From NCBI GenBank assembly GCA_934541205.1, contig CAKTDK010000017.1:1-20212 (forward strand): 20,212 nucleotides of DNA, given 5' to 3'. The position numbers and the translations under genes were made by a program. Below, piece by piece: positions 7,458 through 14,667 of the stretch. The first letter of the stretch is position 1, and each line of letters starts with the position of its first letter. Source of the stretch: an uncultured Eubacteriales bacterium (GTDB taxonomy: Bacteria; Bacillota; Clostridia; Oscillospirales; RGIG7773). The notes beneath the pieces were generated by a model. The model was not told the origin of the DNA. It made no database searches and saw nothing but the letters and a program-made list of their open reading frames with translations.

Positions 7458-8813
7458 TTATTTTATTACTGTAATTTCATTATATGATTTTTTATTTAAA
7501 ATTTCTATTACATTATCATCGATAATTTCTCCCGGTAAAATTATAGGAATTCCCGGAGGATAATCATAAATCATATCTGAGCATATTCTGTTTTTTGAAT
7601 TTTCAATTTTTAAAAGTTCTTTTTGGCTGAAAATACATTTATTTAAAGAAAGAACTTTTTTTCTATTGACGTATAAATTTTCTTTTTTTTCTATGTAATT
7701 TTTTTCATTTAAAGAAAGAGATTTTAAAAAGCCGATGAAATTATTTAAATCACTTTTTTTATTAAAAGGCGAAATCATTAAAAGTATATTTTCATCATCG
7801 CACATTTCCGGATAAATATTTTTTTCGTTCATAAGTTTTAAAAGACTATATCCAGATATATCTTTATTTTTCAGACTTATTAGTACTTTATAATCATCAA
7901 AAAACATATTTTCATAAATACTATATCCTGCTTTTTTAATGTCATTTTTAAAGTTAAAAATGATGTTTTTATATTCATCAAATATTTTTTTCCCATTATT
8001 AAACATATAGCAAAGTCCGCTGTCTATAGAAGACATAATAAGATATGAAGGACTGCTGGAATAAAAAAGTCCCATTGCTTTTTTGATAACTCTTTTATCT
8101 ATATTTAAGTTGCAGTGTAAAAGGGCTCCTCCCGTTGCCACAGGAAGGGTTTTATGGATTGAATCTACGCAAAAATCAACATTAAAAGATAAAGGATGGA
8201 ATTTTTTTTTGTCGTTAAAGAAAAAATGACTTCCATGGGAATTATCTATCATCAAAATGATATTATTTTTTTTGCAAAATTTGCTGATACTTTCAATATC
8301 GCTTGTTATACCGTAATAATTGGGCGAAGTGATAAGTATTCCGCCAATATCTTCGTTAAAGACTGTTTTAATATTTTTGAGGCTTACCGTATCTGAAATT
8401 GAAAATTCAGATATTAAATCGGGATATATATATTCACATTCTATATCCAAAACACCCAATGCATTAAATACTGATTTATGGGAGCATCTGTCAACAAGCA
8501 GTTTTTTTCCGTTTAGCATTTTATATATGTAAAGCATTGTAAAAATACAGCTTGTAGCTCCAAATGGAGAAAATACAGTGTTTTTTGTACCATAAAATTC
8601 TGTCGCTTGTCTTTCGCTTTTTTCAATTATATCAATCGGGGCATATAAATCGTCCGTAACGGAAAGCTCCGTTACATCAAATTTTAAGCTGTCATTTAAA
8701 ATTTGATGAGAAAAATTTCCCTTATGTCCCGGCATGTGAAATCTTATAGGAGAAAAATCAGCGTATTTTTTCAGTCCCTGAGTTATATAATCGATATAAA
8801 TTTTATTTTCCAT
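7458..8813 (-). CDS. Orn/Lys/Arg decarboxylase family protein (YaaO-like)
   Basis: A fold-type I PLP enzyme of the bacterial ornithine/lysine/arginine decarboxylase group, which would make a polyamine precursor such as putrescine, cadaverine or agmatine. The N terminus shows the hallmark FHMPGHKG (25-32) and TELSVTDDLYAP. PLP contacts follow: SPFGATS, Asp190 in MIDNSHGSH and the Schiff-base lysine Lys221 in DSIHKTLPVATGG. A short C-terminal domain ends near YPPGIPIILPGE. At 451 residues it is the compact form (B. subtilis YaaO/SpeA about 480-490) without the long inducible-type wing domain. Substrate cannot be assigned from sequence. The ATG overlaps the end of the FemAB-like gene by 11 bases, with AGGAAAA upstream. 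A yaaO-like gene also lies near darA-holB-ricT in B. subtilis. Confidence 0.88.
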   Translation of the reverse strand: MENKIYIDYITQGLKKYADFSPIRFHMPGHKGNFSHQILNDSLKFDVTELSVTDDLYAPIDIIEKSERQATEFYGTKNTVFSPFGATSCIFTMLYIYKMLNGKKLLVDRCSHKSVFNALGVLDIECEYIYPDLISEFSISDTVSLKNIKTVFNEDIGGILITSPNYYGITSDIESISKFCKKNNIILMIDNSHGSHFFFNDKKKFHPLSFNVDFCVDSIHKTLPVATGGALLHCNLNIDKRVIKKAMGLFYSSSPSYLIMSSIDSGLCYMFNNGKKIFDEYKNIIFNFKNDIKKAGYSIYENMFFDDYKVLISLKNKDISGYSLLKLMNEKNIYPEMCDDENILLMISPFNKKSDLNNFIGFLKSLSLNEKNYIEKKENLYVNRKKVLSLNKCIFSQKELLKIENSKNRICSDMIYDYPPGIPIILPGEIIDDNVIEILNKKSYNEITVIK

Positions 8814-9867
8814 TTTTTATTTTCCTGAATTTTTTTTGTATCATTCTTAAGGATTTATACATTTTTTCAGCAAAGTGTATAAGCTTTTTTGCAAAGGGTT
8901 TATATACATATTCAAGCTCTCCGATAAATTCTGTGAATTCGCCGTTAAAGCCTTTTTTAAATCTGTAAAGTCCGTTTACTTTTTCGTTAAAATCCAAAAA
9001 GCCTGCAACTCCTCTGAAATCATATATTTTACAGTCGTTTTCTTTTGCCCATTTAATCATTTCCCATTGAAGCTGGTAATTGGGCATTACATTTCTGTAC
9101 TGATTTGAAGAAGCTCCGTAAACGTACCAGACTTTGCCTGCATATCTTACGGGGAGTATTCCGGCAATAGGCTCGTCCTCATAATAAGCCATCGCAATCA
9201 TAGAATCTTTTCCGAAGTTATCAAGTATTCTTTCAAAATAGTCTTTTGACCTTATTGAAAAATTGTCTCTTTCTCCGGTTTCTCTCATTATTCTTGTAAA
9301 ATCGTCCAAAGCTTCTTTGCCGCAGCGTTTTACGGTAACGCCTTTTCTTATTGAAAGCCTTATATTATATCTTGTTTTGGAAGAAAAATATTCTAAAAGC
9401 TGGTCTTCAGTTTTATCGCTTATATCAAGCCTGAAAACAAATCTCGGCTGAATTCCTTCATAATTTTTGTCGTCGTTTTTTATTGAAAAACCAAGTTCTT
9501 TACAGATATTTTCAAAGGTTTTTTCATCTTTTTTTATATCGGGATCAAGGCGAAGTTCATACCCATTATGTTTTTTTGCAATTTTTTCTGCGCCTTCAAA
9601 AAGTTCTTTTAATGTGGCTTTATCGCTTATATCGCAGACAGGACCTCTGGGACTATAGAGAAGGCTATAAGGGAAAGGACGCATTTTTCTTATAAGAATA
9701 AGCATTGCGCCTTTGATTTTTCCATTTTCATCCCTTACAATAACGCCTTCATAAGTCCATGTATTTTTTACTTTACCCCACATTGTGGTTTGTAAAAAAT
9801 GACCTTTTTCGCATATATCGATAAATTCATTAAATTCTTTTTCGTTTTCTTTATTTAAAAATTCCAT
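8803..9867 (-). CDS. FemAB/FemX-family aminoacyl-tRNA-dependent transferase
   Basis: Family members use aminoacyl-tRNA to add amino acids to the peptidoglycan stem peptide (interpeptide bridge). Two GNAT-like halves are visible: FLQTTMWGKVK near residue 25 and the RKMRPFPYSLLYSPRGP strand in the first, then SSKTRYNIRLSIRKGV, VWYVYGASS, MPNYQLQWEMIKWA, IYDFRGV and NGLYRFKKGFNGEF in the second. The basic C terminus lacks any membrane segment. A TTG-initiated extension to 9924 exists, but its first codon lies on the -35 box of the promoter. GGAGGA 5 bases before the ATG at 9867 sets the start, giving 354 residues. The added amino acid and chain position are unknown. It heads the transcript including the decarboxylase, darA, holB and ricT. 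Confidence 0.88.
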   Translation of the reverse strand: MEFLNKENEKEFNEFIDICEKGHFLQTTMWGKVKNTWTYEGVIVRDENGKIKGAMLILIRKMRPFPYSLLYSPRGPVCDISDKATLKELFEGAEKIAKKHNGYELRLDPDIKKDEKTFENICKELGFSIKNDDKNYEGIQPRFVFRLDISDKTEDQLLEYFSSKTRYNIRLSIRKGVTVKRCGKEALDDFTRIMRETGERDNFSIRSKDYFERILDNFGKDSMIAMAYYEDEPIAGILPVRYAGKVWYVYGASSNQYRNVMPNYQLQWEMIKWAKENDCKIYDFRGVAGFLDFNEKVNGLYRFKKGFNGEFTEFIGELEYVYKPFAKKLIHFAEKMYKSLRMIQKKFRKIKNGK

Positions 9868-9895
9868 TTTAATCCTCCAAAAACTTTCTATAACC

Positions 9896-9924
9896 ATTCT
9901 ACAACTTAAAGTCTTATATGTCAA
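9896..9924 (-). promoter_or_regulatory. Promoter of the femX-like/darA/holB/ricT operon
   Basis: TTGACA (9919-9924), a 17-base spacer and TAGAAT (9896-9901) form a near-perfect sigma-A promoter. The expected start at about 9889 leaves a leader of roughly 20 bases carrying GGAGGA before the ATG at 9867. Confidence 0.75.
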
Positions 9925-9929
9925 AAGGC

Positions 9930-9960
9930 ATACTGTACTTTAGATAATAAAGTACGGTAT
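9930..9960 (-). terminator. Hairpin after the CBS-domain gene
   Basis: A 13-bp stem (9930-9942 with 9948-9960, one G-U pair) with a five-base loop begins one base past the CBS gene stop. On the minus strand it is followed by GCC-TTTT, a short U tract that also abuts the -35 box of the next promoter. It probably ends the CBS transcript, perhaps with modest efficiency. Confidence 0.55.
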
Positions 9961-9961
9961 T

Positions 9962-10369
9962 TTATCTTTCTGATATTTCTGAAATTGCAACGGAAGCTTC
10001 CATATTAAGATTTTTTTGTCGTGCAATATCGCATAAGGAAACTATTCCTATAAGCTGATTTCCGTTTGTAACGGGAATTCGTCTTATTTTGTTTTTTGCC
10101 ATAAGTCTTGAGCACTCCAAAACAGACTGGTTTTCATTTACGGTTACGGGAGAACAGGTCATTACTTCCTGTACAGGTATATTTACGTTTCCTTTTGAGT
10201 AAGCTCTTGTAACAAGATCGCGGTCTGTTACTACTCCTACAAGTGTATTTTTCTGACATACGGGAATCATTCCTACGCCTTTTTCTGTCATAATTGAAGC
10301 AACTGTGCTTATATTGTCTTTTGGATCTACTTTGCAGATATTTGTACTCATAATGTCTTTTACATACAT
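9962..10369 (-). CDS. Two-CBS-domain protein
   Basis: A 135-residue protein made of a single tandem CBS (Bateman) module and nothing else. The first CBS repeat runs about 1-60 (MYVKDIMSTNICKV to GVVTDRDLV) and the second about 66-125 (VQEVMTCSPVTV to GIVSLCDIA). Both carry the GV/GI-V-(T/S)-x-x-D signature used to bind adenosine nucleotides such as AMP, ATP, SAM or cyclic-di-AMP. No catalytic or membrane part is fused, so it is probably a soluble regulator; the ligand and partner cannot be read from the sequence. AAGGAGA lies 8 bases before the ATG. It is flanked by the hairpin at 9930-9960 and by the queG-like gene 49 bases upstream, and I see no convincing promoter in that gap, so it may share the queG transcript. 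Confidence 0.88.
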   Translation of the reverse strand: MYVKDIMSTNICKVDPKDNISTVASIMTEKGVGMIPVCQKNTLVGVVTDRDLVTRAYSKGNVNIPVQEVMTCSPVTVNENQSVLECSRLMAKNKIRRIPVTNGNQLIGIVSLCDIARQKNLNMEASVAISEISER

Positions 10370-10418
10370 AATAAAAATCTCCTTTTTTAATTAAGCTTTT
10401 TTATTATTATGACAATAC

Positions 10419-11264
10419 TTATATATCTTTATTCCCGAAAAATTTTAAATTGCGTTTTAATACATTTACGCCTTTAAAGGTAAACGCTCTGTCATAAAAT
10501 TTTTCTTTGAATTTTTTATTTGACAAAGATTCTATATCTTCAAGATATAAATTTTCCTTTATATCTTCTTTAAAATCCATTATAGGAGTTTCTAAAATAT
10601 TTTTATTCATGGGACAAACATCCTGGCATATATCACATCCCCATATATACCCTGTTTTTAAAATAAGGTTTTTTTCAAAAGAAGAAAGTTCTCCTTTTTT
10701 TTGATTGATATTGGAAAGACAGTTTTCCGTATTGATTTTTTTATTTGATATAGCTTTTCCCGGACAGATTTTTTCACATAGTCCGCAGCCGATACAATTT
10801 TTGATTTCAAAAGTTTTATAATTTGATATCTTTAAGGTTGTTACAATAGCTGATAAAAAACAGTATGATCCATACTTTTTATTTATAAGAAGACCGTTTT
10901 TGCCTATAATGCCTAAACCGCTCAATGCCGCAGCTTTTATTTCTTTAATGGGAGAATTATCGCAGAAAGATATAAATTCTTCTTTCGGAAAAGCTTTTTT
11001 TAAGTCGGAAAGAAGTTTGCAGCTTATTTCATTTATAATTTTATGATAATCTTTTACAGACGCATATTTTGAAAGATTTCCTTTTTTCAAATTTTTGCTG
11101 TAATAAGGAAAAAGCATAATGATGACAGATTCAGAGTTTTTGGGAATAAGTTTTTTATTGTTGCAGTCAATCAAATCATTTTTTATAATTTCAAAAGGGA
11201 TAATTCCATAATCGTATATATTATATTTCTCAAATATATTATATTTTTCAAAAAATCGGTTCAT
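10419..11264 (-). CDS. queG: Short epoxyqueuosine reductase-like protein (QueG family)
   Basis: QueG uses cobalamin and two [4Fe-4S] clusters to reduce epoxyqueuosine to queuosine in tRNA anticodons. Visible are FCDNSPIKE (Asp102, matching the family's catalytic DxxP-E segment), GLGIIGKNGLL, a first ferredoxin motif with Cys157, 160, 163 and 167, then Cys182 and a second set WGCDICQDVCP (Cys210, 213, 217), followed by the AFTFKGVNVLKRNLK end of the core. At 281 residues it lacks the C-terminal HEAT-like, tRNA-recognising part of full-length QueG (about 380). It may therefore be a minimal QueG or a relative with another substrate. Three starts lie close together (GTG-ATG-ATA-ATG); AAGGTG is spaced correctly only for the ATG at 11264. 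Confidence 0.75.
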   Translation of the reverse strand: MNRFFEKYNIFEKYNIYDYGIIPFEIIKNDLIDCNNKKLIPKNSESVIIMLFPYYSKNLKKGNLSKYASVKDYHKIINEISCKLLSDLKKAFPKEEFISFCDNSPIKEIKAAALSGLGIIGKNGLLINKKYGSYCFLSAIVTTLKISNYKTFEIKNCIGCGLCEKICPGKAISNKKINTENCLSNINQKKGELSSFEKNLILKTGYIWGCDICQDVCPMNKNILETPIMDFKEDIKENLYLEDIESLSNKKFKEKFYDRAFTFKGVNVLKRNLKFFGNKDI

Positions 11265-11282
11265 TATCATCACCTTATTAAT

Positions 11283-11311
11283 ATTATAAAATAAAAATTC
11301 TGTTTGGTAAA
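11283..11311 (-). promoter_or_regulatory. Promoter of the queG-like gene
   Basis: TTTACC (11306-11311), 17 bases, and a perfect TATAAT (11283-11288) face leftward. The expected transcription start leaves only about a dozen bases before the ATG at 11264. It is arranged back to back with the glyA promoter. Confidence 0.5.
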
Positions 11312-11329
11312 TAAAATTTAAAAACTTTA

Positions 11330-11358
11330 TTGAATTAAATTGGAAAAAATATTATAAT
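11330..11358 (+). promoter_or_regulatory. glyA promoter
   Basis: TTGAAT (11330-11335), 17 bases, TATAAT (11353-11358). The expected start at about 11365 leaves a leader of under 30 bases with AAGGAG at 11380-11385, so there is no room for a riboswitch. Confidence 0.7.
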
Positions 11359-11392
11359 AACAAATATACATTATTTTTTAAGGAGAAGAAAA

Positions 11393-12631
11393 ATGATAGA
11401 TAATTATGATTTTATCAAAAGCTATGACCCTGAAGTAGGGGACGCTATGGAAAAAGAACTTGAAAGACAAAAATCCCACATAGAGCTTATTGCTTCGGAG
11501 AATTTTGTATCCGAGCCTGTTATGGCAGCTATGGGAAGCGTACTTACAAATAAATATGCGGAAGGTTATCCTGGAAAAAGATATTATGGCGGATGCGAAG
11601 CAGTTGATATTGTTGAAAACATCGCTATTGAAAGAGCTAAAAAGCTTTTTGGCGCGGAACATGCAAACGTTCAGCCTCACAGCGGTGCACAGGCAAATAC
11701 AGCGGTATTTTTTGCGCTTTTAAATCCGGGTGATACTATTTTGGGAATGAATCTTGCTCACGGCGGACATTTGACCCACGGTTCTCCTGTAAATATTTCA
11801 GGAAAATATTTTAATATTGTTCCTTACGGCGTTACTGATGATACAAATTACATAGATTACGGCGAAGTTGAAAGACTTGCGGTTGAAAATAAACCGAAAC
11901 TTATAATCGCAGGCGCAAGCGCTTACTCAAGAACCATTGATTTTAAAAAGTTTTCTGAAATTGCAAAAAAAGTAGGAGCATATTTTATGGTTGACATGGC
12001 TCATATTGCAGGGCTTGTTGCGGCGGGATACCATCCAAATCCAGTAGAATATGCAGATGTTGTTACCACGACTACTCATAAAACTTTAAGAGGTCCGAGA
12101 GGCGGACTTATACTATGCAAGGAGGAGCTTGCAAAACAAATTGACAAAGCTGTTTTCCCGGGAACTCAGGGCGGACCTTTAATGCATGTTATTGCGGCAA
12201 AGGCAGTTTGCTTCGGCGAAGCTTTAAAACCTGAATTTAAAGAGTATCAGGGAAAAATAGTAAAAAATGCAAATGCTCTTGCAAAAGGACTTCTTGAAGA
12301 AGGTTTTGACCTTGTAAGCGGAGGAACGGATAACCATTTGCTTTTGCTTGATTTGAGAAAGTTTAATATTACCGGAAAAGAATTGTCGTCAAGACTTGAC
12401 GAGGTGAATATTACAGCCAATAAAAACGCTATTCCCAATGATCCCGAAAGTCCTTTTGTTACAAGCGGAATTCGCCTTGGAACTCCGGCAGTGACCACAA
12501 GAGGCTTTAATGAAGAGGATATGCTTGAAATAGCAAAGCTTATAAAAATGACAGCCTGTGATTTTGAAGCTAAGAAGATTGAAATAAAAGAAAGAGTATT
12601 AAAACTTTGCAATAAACATCCGTTATATTAA
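11393..12631 (+). CDS. glyA: Serine hydroxymethyltransferase
   Basis: A cytoplasmic PLP enzyme converting serine and tetrahydrofolate to glycine and 5,10-methylene-tetrahydrofolate, the substrate used by the MetF encoded upstream in this window. The 412-residue length is standard. Conserved segments are ELIASENFVS, NKYAEGYPGKRYYGG, VQPHSGAQAN, LAHGGHLTHG (121-130), MVDMAHIAGLVAAG and the Schiff-base lysine Lys230 in TTTTHKTLRGPRGG, with SGIRLGTPAVTTRG near the C terminus. TTAAGGAGAAG sits 5-9 bases before the ATG. No clear terminator follows; the acetyltransferase gene starts 42 bases later and may share the transcript. Confidence 0.98.
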   Translation: MIDNYDFIKSYDPEVGDAMEKELERQKSHIELIASENFVSEPVMAAMGSVLTNKYAEGYPGKRYYGGCEAVDIVENIAIERAKKLFGAEHANVQPHSGAQANTAVFFALLNPGDTILGMNLAHGGHLTHGSPVNISGKYFNIVPYGVTDDTNYIDYGEVERLAVENKPKLIIAGASAYSRTIDFKKFSEIAKKVGAYFMVDMAHIAGLVAAGYHPNPVEYADVVTTTTHKTLRGPRGGLILCKEELAKQIDKAVFPGTQGGPLMHVIAAKAVCFGEALKPEFKEYQGKIVKNANALAKGLLEEGFDLVSGGTDNHLLLLDLRKFNITGKELSSRLDEVNITANKNAIPNDPESPFVTSGIRLGTPAVTTRGFNEEDMLEIAKLIKMTACDFEAKKIEIKERVLKLCNKHPLY

Positions 12632-12673
12632 TAATAAAAAATTTTTATGAGAGCATAAAAGGAAATGGTATAG

Positions 12674-13261
12674 TTGAATACGCCGCAGATTGAATCGGAA
12701 AGATTGGTATTGAGAAAGTTTACAGAAAATGATTTGGAAGCTTTATATACAATATATAGTGATATAGAAGTTAATAAGTTTTTACCTTGGTTTCCTATAA
12801 AAACTATGAAAGAAGCAAAGCTTTTTTATAAAGAACAGTTTGAAATCAAGTATAATCAAATTCAGGCGTATAATTATGCAGTTTGCTTAAAAAAAGATAA
12901 TTATCCTATTGGATATATTAATGTCAGCATGGATGACAATTATGATTTTGGATATGGTCTTCGTAAAGAATTTTGGCATAAAGGAATTATAACAGAAGCA
13001 GCCAAAGTCGTTATTGAACAGCTTAAAAAAGATGATATTCCTTATATTACCGCCACCCATGATATTAAAAATTTTCGCAGCGGAAATGTGATGAAGCGGC
13101 TGGGAATGAAATATTGTTATTCTTACGAAGAACAATGGATGCCAAAAGATATTTTAGTTACTTTTCGTATGTACCAATTAAATATTAACGATGCTAATGC
13201 TGAAATTTATAAAAAATATTGGAATAATTATAGTGTTCATTTTGTAGAAACGAATGTATAA
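12674..13261 (+). CDS. GNAT acetyltransferase, RimJ/RimL-like
   Basis: An acetyl-CoA-dependent N-acetyltransferase of the RimJ/RimL group (ribosomal-protein or small-molecule amines; target not predictable). The 195 residues start with IESERLVLRKFTENDL, the usual first strand. The core follows with PIGYINVSM, YGLRKEFWHKGIITEAAK (a pyrophosphate-binding loop deviating from the full Q/RxxGxG/A) and NFRSGNVMKRLGMKY, the family's asparagine-lined helix. The frame begins at a TTG (12674); the only nearby ATG (12665) runs straight into a stop, and AAAAGGAAA lies about 10 bases upstream of the TTG. Initiation is therefore probably weak. Confidence 0.82.
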   Translation: MNTPQIESERLVLRKFTENDLEALYTIYSDIEVNKFLPWFPIKTMKEAKLFYKEQFEIKYNQIQAYNYAVCLKKDNYPIGYINVSMDDNYDFGYGLRKEFWHKGIITEAAKVVIEQLKKDDIPYITATHDIKNFRSGNVMKRLGMKYCYSYEEQWMPKDILVTFRMYQLNINDANAEIYKKYWNNYSVHFVETNV

Positions 13262-13323
13262 AAGCGAGTTTGCAATTAAATGAGCTTTGCGTTTTTGTAT
13301 TTAACAGATAAAATAGTGTTTAG

Positions 13324-13416
13324 AAAAATATTGTCATTTTGAGTTGCGGAACATAATGTTCTTCTGCAAGGAATTTTTTAAAATTCCTCACATAAGCTCA
13401 AAATGGCAATATTTTT
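13324..13416. repeat. Structured palindrome, REP/MITE-like, between convergent genes
   Basis: Outer arms 13324-13343 and 13397-13416 pair over 20 bp with a single G-U, and two more pairs extend inward. Inside are two smaller hairpins: one around GAACA/TGTTC (13349-13361, with TTGC/GCAA at 13344-13347 and 13366-13369 as an outer clamp) and one of GGAATTT/AAATTCC (13370-13387). The arms read TGTCATTTTGAG and CTCAAAATGGCA, resembling dispersed palindromes in many bacterial genomes that begin TGTCATTCTGAG. It could be a non-autonomous mobile repeat and could also end transcripts of the GNAT (plus) and HAD (minus) genes, since both sides have T-rich tails. There is no coding content. Confidence 0.7.
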
Positions 13417-13429
13417 ATGTACAAAAAGC

Positions 13430-14254
13430 TTATTTTTTATAAAAATCATTAAATATATATTCTGCTACAGCGTCTTCATAGTTATATCCTGTAATCTCAT
13501 CTGCGTTTTCTTTTAATAGCTTTACCGCATTTTTCATTGCGACACCTTTGTCGGCATATTTTATCATTTCAATATCGTTATTATTATCACCAAAGGCTAT
13601 GGAATAATCCGCATTTATATATTTTTTTAAAAATTTCAGGCCATTGCCCTTATTTGCTTTTTTTGAAAAGATTTCGAGAAACCAACAATCGTCTACATAA
13701 GTATCATTATAATAAACAAATTCAATATTTTTCTGTTTTTCAAGGGTGGAATATATGGGATTTACTATGCTGCTTTTATCATGAAAAGCAAAATAGAATA
13801 TATTTTTATTTCTCAAACTGTTTAAATTATTTATTTTTCTGTATTTTTTTATAAAAACTTTATTTTCACAGAATTTGTAATATTCGTCATTTTCTTTTTC
13901 GTTATTATAAACTATAATTTCTTCATTTTCATAAGAAAATATATCGCAGCAGTAACTGCTTTTTGAAAGAATATCAATTACTTTGTTTACGGATTCTTTA
14001 TCCATAAGTTCTACATTGATGCATTTCATTTTATCAACATCGTAAATCATGGCTCCGTTCATTAATATAAGTGGAATATTGAAGTTGATAGATTTAACAA
14101 AATAAGAAATAGAAGCGGGAGAACGAGCTGTCGAAAAAGAAAAATATCCACCTCCATTAATAACTTGATTAATTTTTTTTATTGTATTTTCAGATAAAGT
14201 ACTGTCATTTTGAAGAAGAGTACCGTCTAAATCGCTTACATATAATTTTTTCAT
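13430..14254 (-). CDS. HAD-superfamily hydrolase, Cof type
   Basis: A predicted cytoplasmic phosphatase of the Cof/YidA group, which typically acts on sugar phosphates or flavin/PLP-type phosphates. The four HAD motifs are all present: I, SDLDGTL (nucleophile Asp8 and acid Asp10); II, STARS (41-45); III, the lysine in KANKGNGL (about 199-202); and IV, FGDNNNDIEM (221-230). The cap lies between motifs II and III (about 85-195), defining the C2 type. The length of 274 residues is normal. AAGAGGT lies 5 bases before the ATG at 14254. The gene faces the GNAT gene tail to tail and has its own promoter. The substrate is unknown. Confidence 0.9.
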   Translation of the reverse strand: MKKLYVSDLDGTLLQNDSTLSENTIKKINQVINGGGYFSFSTARSPASISYFVKSINFNIPLILMNGAMIYDVDKMKCINVELMDKESVNKVIDILSKSSYCCDIFSYENEEIIVYNNEKENDEYYKFCENKVFIKKYRKINNLNSLRNKNIFYFAFHDKSSIVNPIYSTLEKQKNIEFVYYNDTYVDDCWFLEIFSKKANKGNGLKFLKKYINADYSIAFGDNNNDIEMIKYADKGVAMKNAVKLLKENADEITGYNYEDAVAEYIFNDFYKK

Positions 14255-14603
14255 TTTTACCTCTTAATAAAAATTTTATTTTAATAATATAATAATTGAT
14301 AAATATAATCAAGTTTTAAATTAAAACATCAAAAAATGATTTATATTGTTAAAAATGATATTTTTTTACAATTATGGCTTAAATATTTCATAAATATTAT
14401 CCAATTGTAAACATTGCAGAGTATAGGCTGACAAGTAAATATATCGTTAATATTTATATATAATATAAACTTTTAATTATAATATTGTATAAAATAAATA
14501 AAATTTTAAAGTTTTTCATCTTAATTTTAAAAAATAACATTGAATTTTAAACATAATTTTTAAGATTCAGGTATTTAAATTACAAAAATTGGAAAAACTC
14601 TGT
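14255..14603. other. AT-rich intergenic spacer
   Basis: No gene is visible here on either strand. The left end holds the HAD promoter. Further right there is a 9-base inverted repeat, TTTACAATT (14365-14373) and AATTGTAAA (14403-14411), around an AT-rich centre that could be an operator or a weak hairpin. The rest is homopolymer-like A/T sequence, which may act as an UP-element for the strong fab promoter. I see no riboswitch or recognisable small RNA. Confidence 0.5.
14284..14312 (-). promoter_or_regulatory. Promoter of the HAD hydrolase
   Basis: TTGATT (14307-14312), 17 bases, TATTAT (14284-14289), about 30 bases before the ATG at 14254. In sequence this AT-rich, chance matches are possible, so confidence is moderate. 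Confidence 0.5.
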
Positions 14604-14632
14604 TTGACAACTAAAATCTCATATAATATAAT
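14604..14632 (+). promoter_or_regulatory. fab operon promoter, perfect sigma-A consensus
   Basis: TTGACA (14604-14609), exactly 17 bases, and TATAAT (14627-14632) match the consensus at all 12 positions. Transcription should start at about 14639, leaving about 29 bases before the chosen fabH start. I see no convincing FapR or FabT operator palindrome on it, although such a strong promoter would be expected to need a repressor. Confidence 0.85.
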
Positions 14633-14667
14633 CACATTTATCAATGGAAAAGCGAGGCAAATTAAAA

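Noticed and set aside
10387..10415. A promoter for the CBS-domain gene (TTGTCA, 17 bases, AATTAA)
   Set aside because: The -10 matches only three of six consensus bases, too weak in sequence this AT-rich.
12247..12612. A 121-codon minus-strand frame inside glyA, and a similar 100-codon one at 11378-11680
   Set aside because: Both are antisense to conserved glyA sequence, with serine/phenylalanine-rich compositions typical of shadows.
13324..13416. A CRISPR repeat or riboswitch
   Set aside because: There is only one copy with no spacer pattern, and it lies at the 3' ends of two convergent genes rather than in a leader.
14604..14625. A FabT-like operator (TTTGAC...TAAA) over the -35 box
   Set aside because: The two halves are not inverted repeats of each other, and TTTGAC is explained by the -35 hexamer.
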